64,000 nt of DNA, from the NCBI RefSeq assembly GCF_000473165.1, contig NZ_KI421504.1:558596-622595 (forward strand), given 5' to 3'. Of the stretch, positions 57,498 to 64,000 are shown one piece after another (position 1 is the first letter of the stretch; each line of letters opens with the position of its first letter). The notes below the pieces were generated by a model. The model was given only the letters and a program-made list of their open reading frames with translations, made no database searches and was not told the DNA's origin. The position numbers were made by a program, and so were the translations under genes. The DNA comes from Leisingera aquimarina DSM 24565. GTDB taxonomy: Bacteria; Pseudomonadota; Alphaproteobacteria; Rhodobacterales; Rhodobacteraceae.

Positions 57498-58583
57498 ATG
57501 GAAAGACGCGCGTTTTTGAAAACCGGCGCACTGGGCGCAGCGGCAACGGCGCTCGCCAGCCCCGCCATTGCCCAGGGCAAAATGCAATGGAAGATGGTAA
57601 CCGCCTGGCCGAAGAACCTGCCTGGACCCGGTGTGGCGGCACAAATGCTGGCGGACCGGATCACCACGCTTTCTGGCGGCCGGATCGAGGTGAAGCTGTT
57701 CGCCGCGGGTGAACTGGTTCCGGGCCGCGGTGTGTTTGACGCGGTTTCTGAAGGCACCGCCGAGCTGTATCACGCCGTGCCGGCCTATTGGGGATCGAAA
57801 TCGAAAGGTATCCTGCTGTTCGGCTCGCAGCCTTTCGGTCTGCGCGCAGATGAGCAGTTCGGCTGGATGTACCACGGCGGCGGTCAGGCCCTTTATGACG
57901 AGATGTACGGCCGCTTCGGCATCAAACCGTTCTTGTGCGGCAATTCCGGCCCGCAATGGGGCGGCTGGTTCAAAACCGAGATCAACTCTGCCGAGGACCT
58001 GAAAGGCCTCAAGTTCCGCACCACCGGGCTGGCCTCGGAAATGGCATCGAAACTTGGCATGGCGGCCGAGGCCACCAGCGGCCCGGCGATGTTCCAGGGC
58101 TTGCAGACAGGGGCGCTGGATGCAGGCGAATTCATCGGACCCTGGACCGACAGCGCACTCGGCTACTACCAAGTGGCCAAGAACTACTATTGGCCGGGTG
58201 TGGGCGAGCCTTCCTCGGCAGAGGAATGCGGCGTCAATGCCGCGGCTTTCGGGAACCTGCCGGAAGACCTGCAGCAGGTTGTGTCGCTGGCCTGCGAAAG
58301 CCTCTACAACCCGGTTTGGACGGAATACACCACCAAACACGCCCTGGCGCTGAAGAAGATGGTCGAAGAGGATGGCGTGCAGGTGAAAATGTTCCCCGAG
58401 GATGTGATCGCTGCAATGGGCGCCGCTGCCAAGGAGGTGATCACCGACCTGCAAGAGGACGACGACGAGCTGGTGCGCCGCATCACCGAAAGCTTCCTTG
58501 CCTACCGCGACAGCATCGGCGGCTATATGACCTATGCCGATAACGGCCAGATGAACGCCCGTGCCTCGGTAATGGGTTACTGA
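57498..58583 (+). CDS. dctP: TRAP transporter substrate-binding protein DctP (Tat-exported)
   Basis: 361 residues. The signal peptide carries the twin-arginine motif ERRAFLK (about 2-8), so export by Tat, and is cut near AIAQG. The mature protein is of the TakP/2-oxoacid type (WKMVTAWPKNLPGPG near the start; LKGLKFRTTGLASEM with the carboxylate-binding Arg at about 175; ALDAGEFIGPW). It binds an organic acid in the periplasm. GGAGG precedes the start. It is followed by a terminator-like hairpin and then dctQ and dctM. Confidence 0.92.
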   Translation: MERRAFLKTGALGAAATALASPAIAQGKMQWKMVTAWPKNLPGPGVAAQMLADRITTLSGGRIEVKLFAAGELVPGRGVFDAVSEGTAELYHAVPAYWGSKSKGILLFGSQPFGLRADEQFGWMYHGGGQALYDEMYGRFGIKPFLCGNSGPQWGGWFKTEINSAEDLKGLKFRTTGLASEMASKLGMAAEATSGPAMFQGLQTGALDAGEFIGPWTDSALGYYQVAKNYYWPGVGEPSSAEECGVNAAAFGNLPEDLQQVVSLACESLYNPVWTEYTTKHALALKKMVEEDGVQVKMFPEDVIAAMGAAAKEVITDLQEDDDELVRRITESFLAYRDSIGGYMTYADNGQMNARASVMGY

Positions 58584-58599
58584 CGGGCAGCGACAGCCG

Positions 58600-58631
58600 C
58601 CGGCGCCCGGAACGGCGGGCGCCGGTTTTTT
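58600..58631 (+). terminator. Stem-loop between dctP and dctQ
   Basis: CCGGCGCCCG/CGGGCGCCGG (58600-58609 with 58616-58625), six-base loop, then TTTTTT. It looks like an intrinsic terminator inside the operon, which would leave more dctP mRNA than dctQM. Confidence 0.85.
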
Positions 58632-58648
58632 AATGGGGAGAGAGCAGA

Positions 58649-59146
58649 ATGCGACGGGTTGCGGATGCGCTGGACGGTATCAACCGGAGGCTGGCGCATG
58701 TGGTGCGCTGGCTGGCGCTGATCATGGTGCTGACGCAGTTTGCGATCGTGGTCGGCCGCTATGTGTTCGGAGTGAATTCCATCGCCGCACAGGAAAGCGT
58801 TCTCTATATGCACGCAACCCTGTTCATGCTTGCTGCCGGCTACACGCTGCTTGTCGACAAGCATGTGCGTGTTGATGTGTTTTATGCCGGCCTCAGTCCC
58901 CGGTCTCAGCGCCACATCGATATTTTCGGCCACTTGTTCCTGCTGCTGCCATCAATGGCGGCGCTTCTGTACTGGTCCTGGCCGTCGGTGCGAAATTCCT
59001 GGGCAATTTTCGAAGGTCCGATTGCTGTTGGCGGCATCGAAGCCGTGTTCCTGCTGAAGTCATTGATCCCGGCGTTCTGCGTGCTGGTGATGCTGCAATC
59101 TGCTGCCCTGCTGATCCGCCTGTTTTCCGAAAGTGACGCCCGATGA
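58649..59146 (+). CDS. dctQ: TRAP transporter small permease DctQ
   Basis: 165 residues with four membrane segments, the normal DctQ fold. The second segment region reads YVFGVNSIAAQESVLYMHATLFMLAAGYTLL, typical of the small subunits in the keto-acid/mannitol group. It has a GGGGAGAGAG ribosome site and its stop overlaps the dctM start by four bases (ATGA). Confidence 0.88.
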   Translation: MRRVADALDGINRRLAHVVRWLALIMVLTQFAIVVGRYVFGVNSIAAQESVLYMHATLFMLAAGYTLLVDKHVRVDVFYAGLSPRSQRHIDIFGHLFLLLPSMAALLYWSWPSVRNSWAIFEGPIAVGGIEAVFLLKSLIPAFCVLVMLQSAALLIRLFSESDAR

Positions 59147-60693
59147 CCGCATACCTTGACCTGATCATGTTCGCAGCCCTGATGGCGGCGATCCTCATGG
59201 GGTTTCCGGTGGCTTTCTCCATTGCCGGCGTTGCGATCATCTTTGCCAGCCTCGGGTGGATACTGGGGGTAATGGACATCTCGCTGCTAGGCGCGCTTGG
59301 CCAACGGGTTTTTGGCCTGCTGAGCAACCAGGTGCTGATAGCCATTCCGCTGTTCGTTCTGATGGGCGCGATCCTGGAGAAAAGCCGCATTGCCGAAGAA
59401 CTGCTGGACACCATGGGGCGGCTGTTCGGCCAGTTGAAGGGCGGCCTGGGCATCTCGGTTGTGCTGGTAGGGGCGCTGCTGGCAGCCTCGACAGGCATTG
59501 TCGGCGCCACAGTCGTGGCCATGGGCATGATCGCCCTGCCAGCGATGCTGCGCGCTGGGTACGATGCCCGGGTAGCGTCAGGTATCGTCTGCACAGCGGG
59601 CACGCTGGGGCAGATCATTCCGCCTTCGACACTGCTGATCATTCTCGCCGACGTGATGTCGAATGCCTATCAGCAGGCCCAGTACGAGCAGGGAAAATTC
59701 TCGGTCGAGGCACTGTCGGTTGGCCAGTTTTTTGCCGCCGCACTGGTGCCTGGACTGGTGCTGGTGGTGCTGTATCTTCTTTACATCCTGGTTAGAGGCA
59801 TGCTGCGGCCACAGGACATGCCCTCCGCCCCGGAGGAGCTGGCCCGTCCCAGCGGACGCCAGGTCATGCGCGCTGTGGTGCCGCCGATCCTGCTGATTTT
59901 CGCCGTGCTCGGTGCCATCCTGGGCGGTGTCGCCACTCCGACCGAGGCCGCATCGGTAGGCGGCATCGGTGCCTTGCTGATGGCGGGAGCGCGTGCAGGG
60001 GGACCGTCCCGGCTGATCCTTTCCGGTGCCGCCGCGCTGATCCTGCTGGGGATTCTGTCAGGGGTTCATCCGGTCCGTCTGCAACGCAGCGACCTCAGCG
60101 AGGCCGACCTCGCAGCGGGGCTGTTCTATGCGCTTCTGGCCGCGGTCGCAGCCATTGCCGTTTTGGCCGCCCTGCGCAGCGGCTTGAAGAAACGTATTCT
60201 TCATGAAGCGGTGACGTCGACAACAACCATGACCGCAATGATCTTTGCCACTATCCTGGCTGCGGGCATGTTCTCGCTGGTTTTCATCGGTCTGGGCGGT
60301 GAGGAACGGGTGGCGCATATCCTTGGCAACATGCCGGGTGGCCCGTCCGGCGCATTGCTGTTCTGCATGCTTTTCATCTTCGTGCTCGGCTTTTTCCTCG
60401 ATTTCGTCGAGATATCGGTCATTGTGCTGCCGCTGGTGACGCCTGCCTTGATTCTGATGGGGCACGATCCGGTCTGGCTGGGCATCCTGATCGCGATCAA
60501 CCTGCAGACCAGCTTTCTGACGCCGCCGTTCGGCTTTTCGCTGTTCTACCTGCGCGGCGCCGCACCAAAGGAGGTCACCACCCGTCAAATCTACCAAGGG
60601 GTCGTGCCGTTCATTGGCCTGCAGGCGCTTGGGGTGCTGCTGGTCTGGCTGATCCCCGGCCTGGCAACCTGGCTGCCATCTGCAATTTTCTGA
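59143..60693 (+). CDS. dctM: TRAP transporter large permease DctM
   Basis: 516 residues with about 13-14 membrane segments. The N-terminal half shows the DctM block FGQLKGGLGISVVLVGALLAASTGIVGATV (about 107-136) and TLGQIIPPSTLLIIL. It is longer than the common 425-residue form through an insertion with two extra hydrophobic stretches (about 285-345) in the middle, as in the large subunits paired with TakP-type proteins. It carries the Na+-coupled transport of the DctP ligand. Confidence 0.9.
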   Translation: MTAYLDLIMFAALMAAILMGFPVAFSIAGVAIIFASLGWILGVMDISLLGALGQRVFGLLSNQVLIAIPLFVLMGAILEKSRIAEELLDTMGRLFGQLKGGLGISVVLVGALLAASTGIVGATVVAMGMIALPAMLRAGYDARVASGIVCTAGTLGQIIPPSTLLIILADVMSNAYQQAQYEQGKFSVEALSVGQFFAAALVPGLVLVVLYLLYILVRGMLRPQDMPSAPEELARPSGRQVMRAVVPPILLIFAVLGAILGGVATPTEAASVGGIGALLMAGARAGGPSRLILSGAAALILLGILSGVHPVRLQRSDLSEADLAAGLFYALLAAVAAIAVLAALRSGLKKRILHEAVTSTTTMTAMIFATILAAGMFSLVFIGLGGEERVAHILGNMPGGPSGALLFCMLFIFVLGFFLDFVEISVIVLPLVTPALILMGHDPVWLGILIAINLQTSFLTPPFGFSLFYLRGAAPKEVTTRQIYQGVVPFIGLQALGVLLVWLIPGLATWLPSAIF

Positions 60694-60755
60694 CGCCGGG
60701 CGCCTTCCCCGCCAGCCGCATTCAATTTTCCCGCGGCTGAAAAACTGCGCAGCCG

Positions 60756-61442
60756 CTAGGAGGTCTCCAAACCCAGAAACGCCGGACTCTCCCGCAACTG
60801 CGCACCGGCGGTATGCTGAAATTCCAAAGTGGTGTATGGACGCCGCCACAGCCATTCGCGGTTCGCCACGGCCTGCAAATCCGGATCCGGAGGTGTTTCG
60901 TCTGTGAAGGCCAGAAAATGCAGGTCGAACCCGAATTCCGTAACATCCTGCACCGACAATACCTTCATATCTGCATGCGCCGAAATCTCGGCCGCAATAT
61001 CCCCGGTTCGCAAGGTGATCTGCCCGATATGTGCCCCGCCGCCCAGCGGTAGCGCAGCATCGCCTGCCCCGTCAGGCCGGCTGCCAAGAAAATCATGCTG
61101 CAGCAGCTCAATCGCAAAACCTTCGGGATCATGCAGATGCGCCATATACCCGATGTCGCGAAACTGATGCGGGGCGGAGACCTCAACTCCTTTCTGACGC
61201 AGTTGTTCGCAAGCGATGTCCAAATCGGGCAGACATATTCCGATCTTCCAATACCGCTCGTCCCGCGTGTGGGAACCCTGGGCACCGCCGGGCAGCAGGA
61301 TCAGGTCTGCATCCTGTCCTACGTAACCCGCTCGCCAGGCCTCACCTTCGGTCCGCACGTCCATACCGAACACATCTGCATAGAACCCGGCGAGACGTTC
61401 AGGACTCTTTACCTGCAGCCGCAGGCCCGACAGCCGTTTCAC
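60756..61442 (-). CDS. VOC superfamily protein (glyoxalase/dioxygenase fold), two modules
   Basis: 228 residues from a GTG at 61442 that overlaps the stop of the crotonase-fold gene (GTGA) with GAGAA upstream; a GTG two codons earlier is also open. Two vicinal-oxygen-chelate modules can be seen: about 3-118 (LQVKSPERLAGFYADVFGM ... HLHDPEGFAIELLQHD) and about 135-215. The Glu in the first module and the histidines in DPEGFAIELL/DLHFLAFTD suggest a metal site. It is last in an SDR-crotonase-VOC operon; reaction unknown. Confidence 0.82.
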   Translation of the reverse strand: MKRLSGLRLQVKSPERLAGFYADVFGMDVRTEGEAWRAGYVGQDADLILLPGGAQGSHTRDERYWKIGICLPDLDIACEQLRQKGVEVSAPHQFRDIGYMAHLHDPEGFAIELLQHDFLGSRPDGAGDAALPLGGGAHIGQITLRTGDIAAEISAHADMKVLSVQDVTEFGFDLHFLAFTDETPPDPDLQAVANREWLWRRPYTTLEFQHTAGAQLRESPAFLGLETS

Positions 61443-62050
61443 CGGCACATTCTCAGTATCCCGGCCGCGATCTCGGACTGGGCCTCAAGTGAATGCGCCA
61501 GCAGATCCTGCGCAGTATCCATCAGCGCGTCTGGTTCCACGATCCGGTCGACCAGGCCATAATTGCAAGCTTCCTGCGCGGTGATTTTCTGCCCGGCTGC
61601 CAGAATCATCTTGGTGCGCGAAGGCCCGATCAGCGCCGCCATGCGCCCAGCGTCCGAGGGCTGCGGCAAGTATCCAAGCTTCATCACCGGGTAAAAAAAC
61701 TTGGCCGAAGGCACCGCAATCCGGATGTCGCAGGCCAGCACCATGCCATTGGCACCGCCAGCCAAGGTGCCATTCAACGCCGCCACTTTCAGGCAGGGAA
61801 TTGAAGCCACAGCATTGGACAACCGCTCCCATACCGGCGACGTCGCCAGGCCTGCCCGCGCCTCGTCCAGGTCAGCACCCGCACTGAACACCTTGCCGGT
61901 TCCGGTCAGGATCAACCCGCGGGCCTCCTGCGCGCGTTCGGCGATTTCAGCCAGCTCGGTCAGCATCGCTTCGGTCAGCGAATTGGCTTTGTCCGGACGA
62001 TTGATAGTGAGGGTCCATAGACCGGTCCGCGCAATATCCAGATCAATCAT
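61439..62050 (-). CDS. Enoyl-CoA hydratase/isomerase (crotonase) superfamily protein lacking both catalytic Glu
   Basis: 203 residues of the crotonase fold, shorter than the usual 260. The oxyanion-hole regions are visible (FSAGADLDEARAG and NGTLAGGANGMVLACDIRIA). The two glutamates used by true hydratases appear to be missing: the first falls in AGGANGMVL, the second in PVMKLGYLPQ, where hydratases have PE. It is thus probably an isomerase, hydrolase, decarboxylase or other crotonase. Coupled by four bases to the SDR gene upstream and to the VOC gene downstream. Confidence 0.82.
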   Translation of the reverse strand: MIDLDIARTGLWTLTINRPDKANSLTEAMLTELAEIAERAQEARGLILTGTGKVFSAGADLDEARAGLATSPVWERLSNAVASIPCLKVAALNGTLAGGANGMVLACDIRIAVPSAKFFYPVMKLGYLPQPSDAGRMAALIGPSRTKMILAAGQKITAQEACNYGLVDRIVEPDALMDTAQDLLAHSLEAQSEIAAGILRMCR

Positions 62051-62796
62051 AACAGGCCAACCCGCTGACGGATGCTGTCTTCGCGCAGCGAAACTTCCTG
62101 GCCGATGCAATCGTCCGCATCATCAGTGCACATCCACATGAGCGTCCGCGCGGGCCATTCGGCGGGGATGTGATCTTCCCAATCAAGCTCGCTCACCGGA
62201 TTAATGCCGCTGGTCTTGATTTCACGCTGCATCCGGGTTGCGACTGTTCCCGGCGACAGCCCCATGGCGCGGATACCGTTGGCACGTTCTTCCAGGTCCA
62301 GTGCCCGGGTTAGCATTGCTGCGCCCGCTTTCGATGAACAATATGCACTCCAACCCTCCAGTGCATGATGCGCCGCGCCCGAACTGACAGTGATAATGGT
62401 GCCGCCGCCCGCTGGCTTCATCAGCGGCAGGGCGGCGCGGACACCGTTGAACACTCCAGTCAGGTTGATATCGATAAGCTTGCTCCAGTCGCCGGGCTGG
62501 GCATCCGCCAACCGGGCAATAGGCTCGATCACACCGGCGTTGTTAATCAGAATATCCAAGCCGCCGAAGTGCTGGTGCGTCTTGGCCAGCGCGCGCTCCA
62601 CCGATGAGTAGTCTGATACATCGCAGGTAAAGGTCAGCACATTTCCGCCGATCTCCTCCGCCAGCTCCCGCAGCGCCTCCTCGCTCCTTGCCAGCAAGGC
62701 CAAATTGGCCCCGGCGGCGGCAAAAACCCGGGCCGTATCCGCGCCGATACCGCGGCTGGCGCCTGTAATTGCAACTGTTTTTCCATTGAAATCCAT
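62047..62796 (-). CDS. Short-chain dehydrogenase/reductase (SDR)
   Basis: 249 residues, classical SDR. The cofactor motif is TGASRGIG (11-18), NNAG is at about 85-88 and the active site is Ser138/139, Tyr152 and Lys156 (YCSSK). Arg in LLARS after the second strand suggests NADP(H). First gene of the SDR-crotonase-VOC unit, each overlapping the next. The substrate is unknown; the setting after a keto-acid-type TRAP transporter suggests a hydroxy or keto acid or its CoA ester. Confidence 0.9.
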   Translation of the reverse strand: MDFNGKTVAITGASRGIGADTARVFAAAGANLALLARSEEALRELAEEIGGNVLTFTCDVSDYSSVERALAKTHQHFGGLDILINNAGVIEPIARLADAQPGDWSKLIDINLTGVFNGVRAALPLMKPAGGGTIITVSSGAAHHALEGWSAYCSSKAGAAMLTRALDLEERANGIRAMGLSPGTVATRMQREIKTSGINPVSELDWEDHIPAEWPARTLMWMCTDDADDCIGQEVSLREDSIRQRVGLL

Positions 62797-62931
62797 CGGC
62801 TGTCCCTCCAAGTGGCTGCTAACCCATGTGGTAAAGCGGTTAGGGGGAACGGTCCAGCCCAAGGCCCCCTTGACGGCACCGCCCGCCGGGCCGACGATGA
62901 TTTCAATTATCTCACTGAGAAAGGTTCTCTT

Positions 62932-64000
62932 ATGTCCGTTATTTTTGCACGCAGTGGCGTTGCAGCGGTAATTTTTGTTGTTTCCGCTCAGGGTGCCCTG
63001 GCAGATCTGAGTGCCCAGGACGTCTGGGCTGACTGGAAAGCGTATCTGACCAGCACCGGCTACACTGTGTCCGGCACTGAAGCCGTTTCGGGCAGCACTC
63101 TGACCATCTCCGATGTCTCGATGGTCATGCCAATCCCGGAAGAGGACGGCTCTGGCACGGTGAGTTTCCCGGAGATCCAGTTTGTGGAAAACGGCGATGG
63201 CACTGTCAACGTACTGCTGCCCGCGGAATTCCCGATGGGCTTCAAATTCTCCGGCGAAGGCGAGAGCTTCGCGGGCAAACTGATTTATGCCCATGACGGC
63301 ACCCCGATGAAAGTGTCGGGCGACGCCGAAAGCATGAGCTATGATTACAGCTCTTCCAAGGTCACCATGACGCTGGACGGGCTGACTGCAGACGGCGAGG
63401 CCGTGCCGGCGGACGTGGCGAAAGTTCAGATCGTCATGAACGACGTTGCCACCAAGACCGATATGAAAATCGCTGGCGCGCGCAAATATGACCAGACGCT
63501 GACTGCCTCCAGCCTAAGCTATGACATGGGTTTCAACGATCCCGAAAGCAACGGCACAGGCTCCTTCAAAGGCGCCCTGCAGGGCCTGAACGTTACCGGC
63601 ACCAGCACCGTTCCGGCTGGTCTGGAAGGCCCCGACATGGCTGCACTGCTGGAGGCCGGATTTGCCTTTGACGGCACCTTCACCTTTACCGGCGGCAACG
63701 GCGCAGTATCCGGTGTGGACGGCAGTGAGAACTTCGCCATGGAGAGCAACTCCCAAGGCGGCTCGATCGCGGTGGCGATGGACAAGCAGCATCTGACCTA
63801 TGATGTGTCCCAAATCGGCACCAATGTGAATATCTCCGGCTCCGAGATCCCGTTCCCGCTGGCGCTCAGCATGGCGGAGACCGGTTTCAAACTGATGATG
63901 CCGCTCGCCAAATCTGAGGAAGAGCAGGACTTTGCCCTGGGCATTACCCTGCGCGACTTTGCGGTTCCGGACATGCTGTGGGGCATGGTCGACCCGACCG
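62932..64000 (+). CDS. DUF2125 domain protein (3' end outside window)
   Basis: The frame is open from the ATG at 62932 (GAGAAAGG upstream) to the right edge, 356 codons without a stop. A signal peptide is seen (SVIFARSGVAAVIFVVSAQGALA), and the mature protein is a long, beta-rich sequence of the DUF2125 type, with repeats such as TLDGLTADGEAVP and EIPFPLALSMAETGFKLMMPLA. Secreted to the periplasm; function unknown. It is divergent from the SDR gene with 135 bases between. Confidence 0.8.
   Translation, partial: MSVIFARSGVAAVIFVVSAQGALADLSAQDVWADWKAYLTSTGYTVSGTEAVSGSTLTISDVSMVMPIPEEDGSGTVSFPEIQFVENGDGTVNVLLPAEFPMGFKFSGEGESFAGKLIYAHDGTPMKVSGDAESMSYDYSSSKVTMTLDGLTADGEAVPADVAKVQIVMNDVATKTDMKIAGARKYDQTLTASSLSYDMGFNDPESNGTGSFKGALQGLNVTGTSTVPAGLEGPDMAALLEAGFAFDGTFTFTGGNGAVSGVDGSENFAMESNSQGGSIAVAMDKQHLTYDVSQIGTNVNISGSEIPFPLALSMAETGFKLMMPLAKSEEEQDFALGITLRDFAVPDMLWGMVDPT

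Overview
The window looks like chromosomal DNA of a marine alphaproteobacterium of the Rhodobacteraceae (Roseobacter group, Ruegeria/Phaeobacter/Leisingera-like). The evidence is the G+C-rich coding style, the dnaN-recF/gyrB neighbourhood, the DUF3576-leuS-lptE-holA block, a small CenR-like response regulator, and several dimethylglycine-dehydrogenase-type flavoproteins beside a betaine-homocysteine-type methyltransferase. I see no rRNA, tRNA, CRISPR array, insertion sequence or phage gene. About 60 protein genes cover nearly all of the sequence.

Layout. (a) 1-11365 is an accessory catabolic region. It has an EutA-like racemase-fold gene (cut by the window edge) with a metal-less creatinase/ectoine-hydrolase-like M24 protein, a LysR regulator, and an EhuB-C-D-A type ABC importer. 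A second set follows: racemase-fold protein, metal-competent M24 peptidase and an FAD/GcvT-type N-methyl-amine dehydrogenase, divergent from a HutC-type GntR gene with two perfect operator palindromes between them. (b) 11366-12048 holds no convincing gene. (c) 12049-18744 carries gyrB, recF and dnaN, with a quinone-reductase/TetR pair and a LysE exporter between gyrB and recF; dnaA is absent. (d) 19039-28954 is a methylamine/betaine island: two more FAD/GcvT dehydrogenases, a GbdR-like regulator, a homocysteine methyltransferase, a GFA protein, an XRE-cupin regulator with its own half-site array, a free-Met-sulfoxide reductase and a thiolase.

(e) 29050-48508 is mostly housekeeping: an anti-sigma antagonist/kinase pair, gamma-glutamyltransferase, HspQ, an AEC carrier, a lytic-transglycosylase-like lipoprotein, lolA, ftsK, an aminotransferase, an amidase, a UbiH-type hydroxylase, Trm112-like and LON-domain proteins, a thioredoxin, exonuclease III, a CenR-like regulator, GTP cyclohydrolase II, an L,D-transpeptidase-like protein and YggS. 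(f) 48632-56453 has a porin, DUF3576 lipoprotein, leuS, lptE, holA, a GST and a BaiN-like flavoprotein. (g) 56592-62796 is another catabolic unit: a GntR regulator facing a TRAP transporter across a perfect 28-bp palindrome, then SDR, crotonase-fold and VOC genes. (h) The window ends inside a DUF2125 protein.

How they fit together. Region (d) reads as betaine turnover: methyl transfer from betaine to homocysteine, stepwise oxidation of dimethylglycine and sarcosine, with C1 units captured by the folate domain. Region (a) looks like uptake and breakdown of an ectoine-like or N-methylated cyclic or amide compound, but its two parallel M24 + racemase-fold pairs do not match the standard eut operon. 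Assignments come from reading translated motifs by eye and from memory of families; no database search was run.
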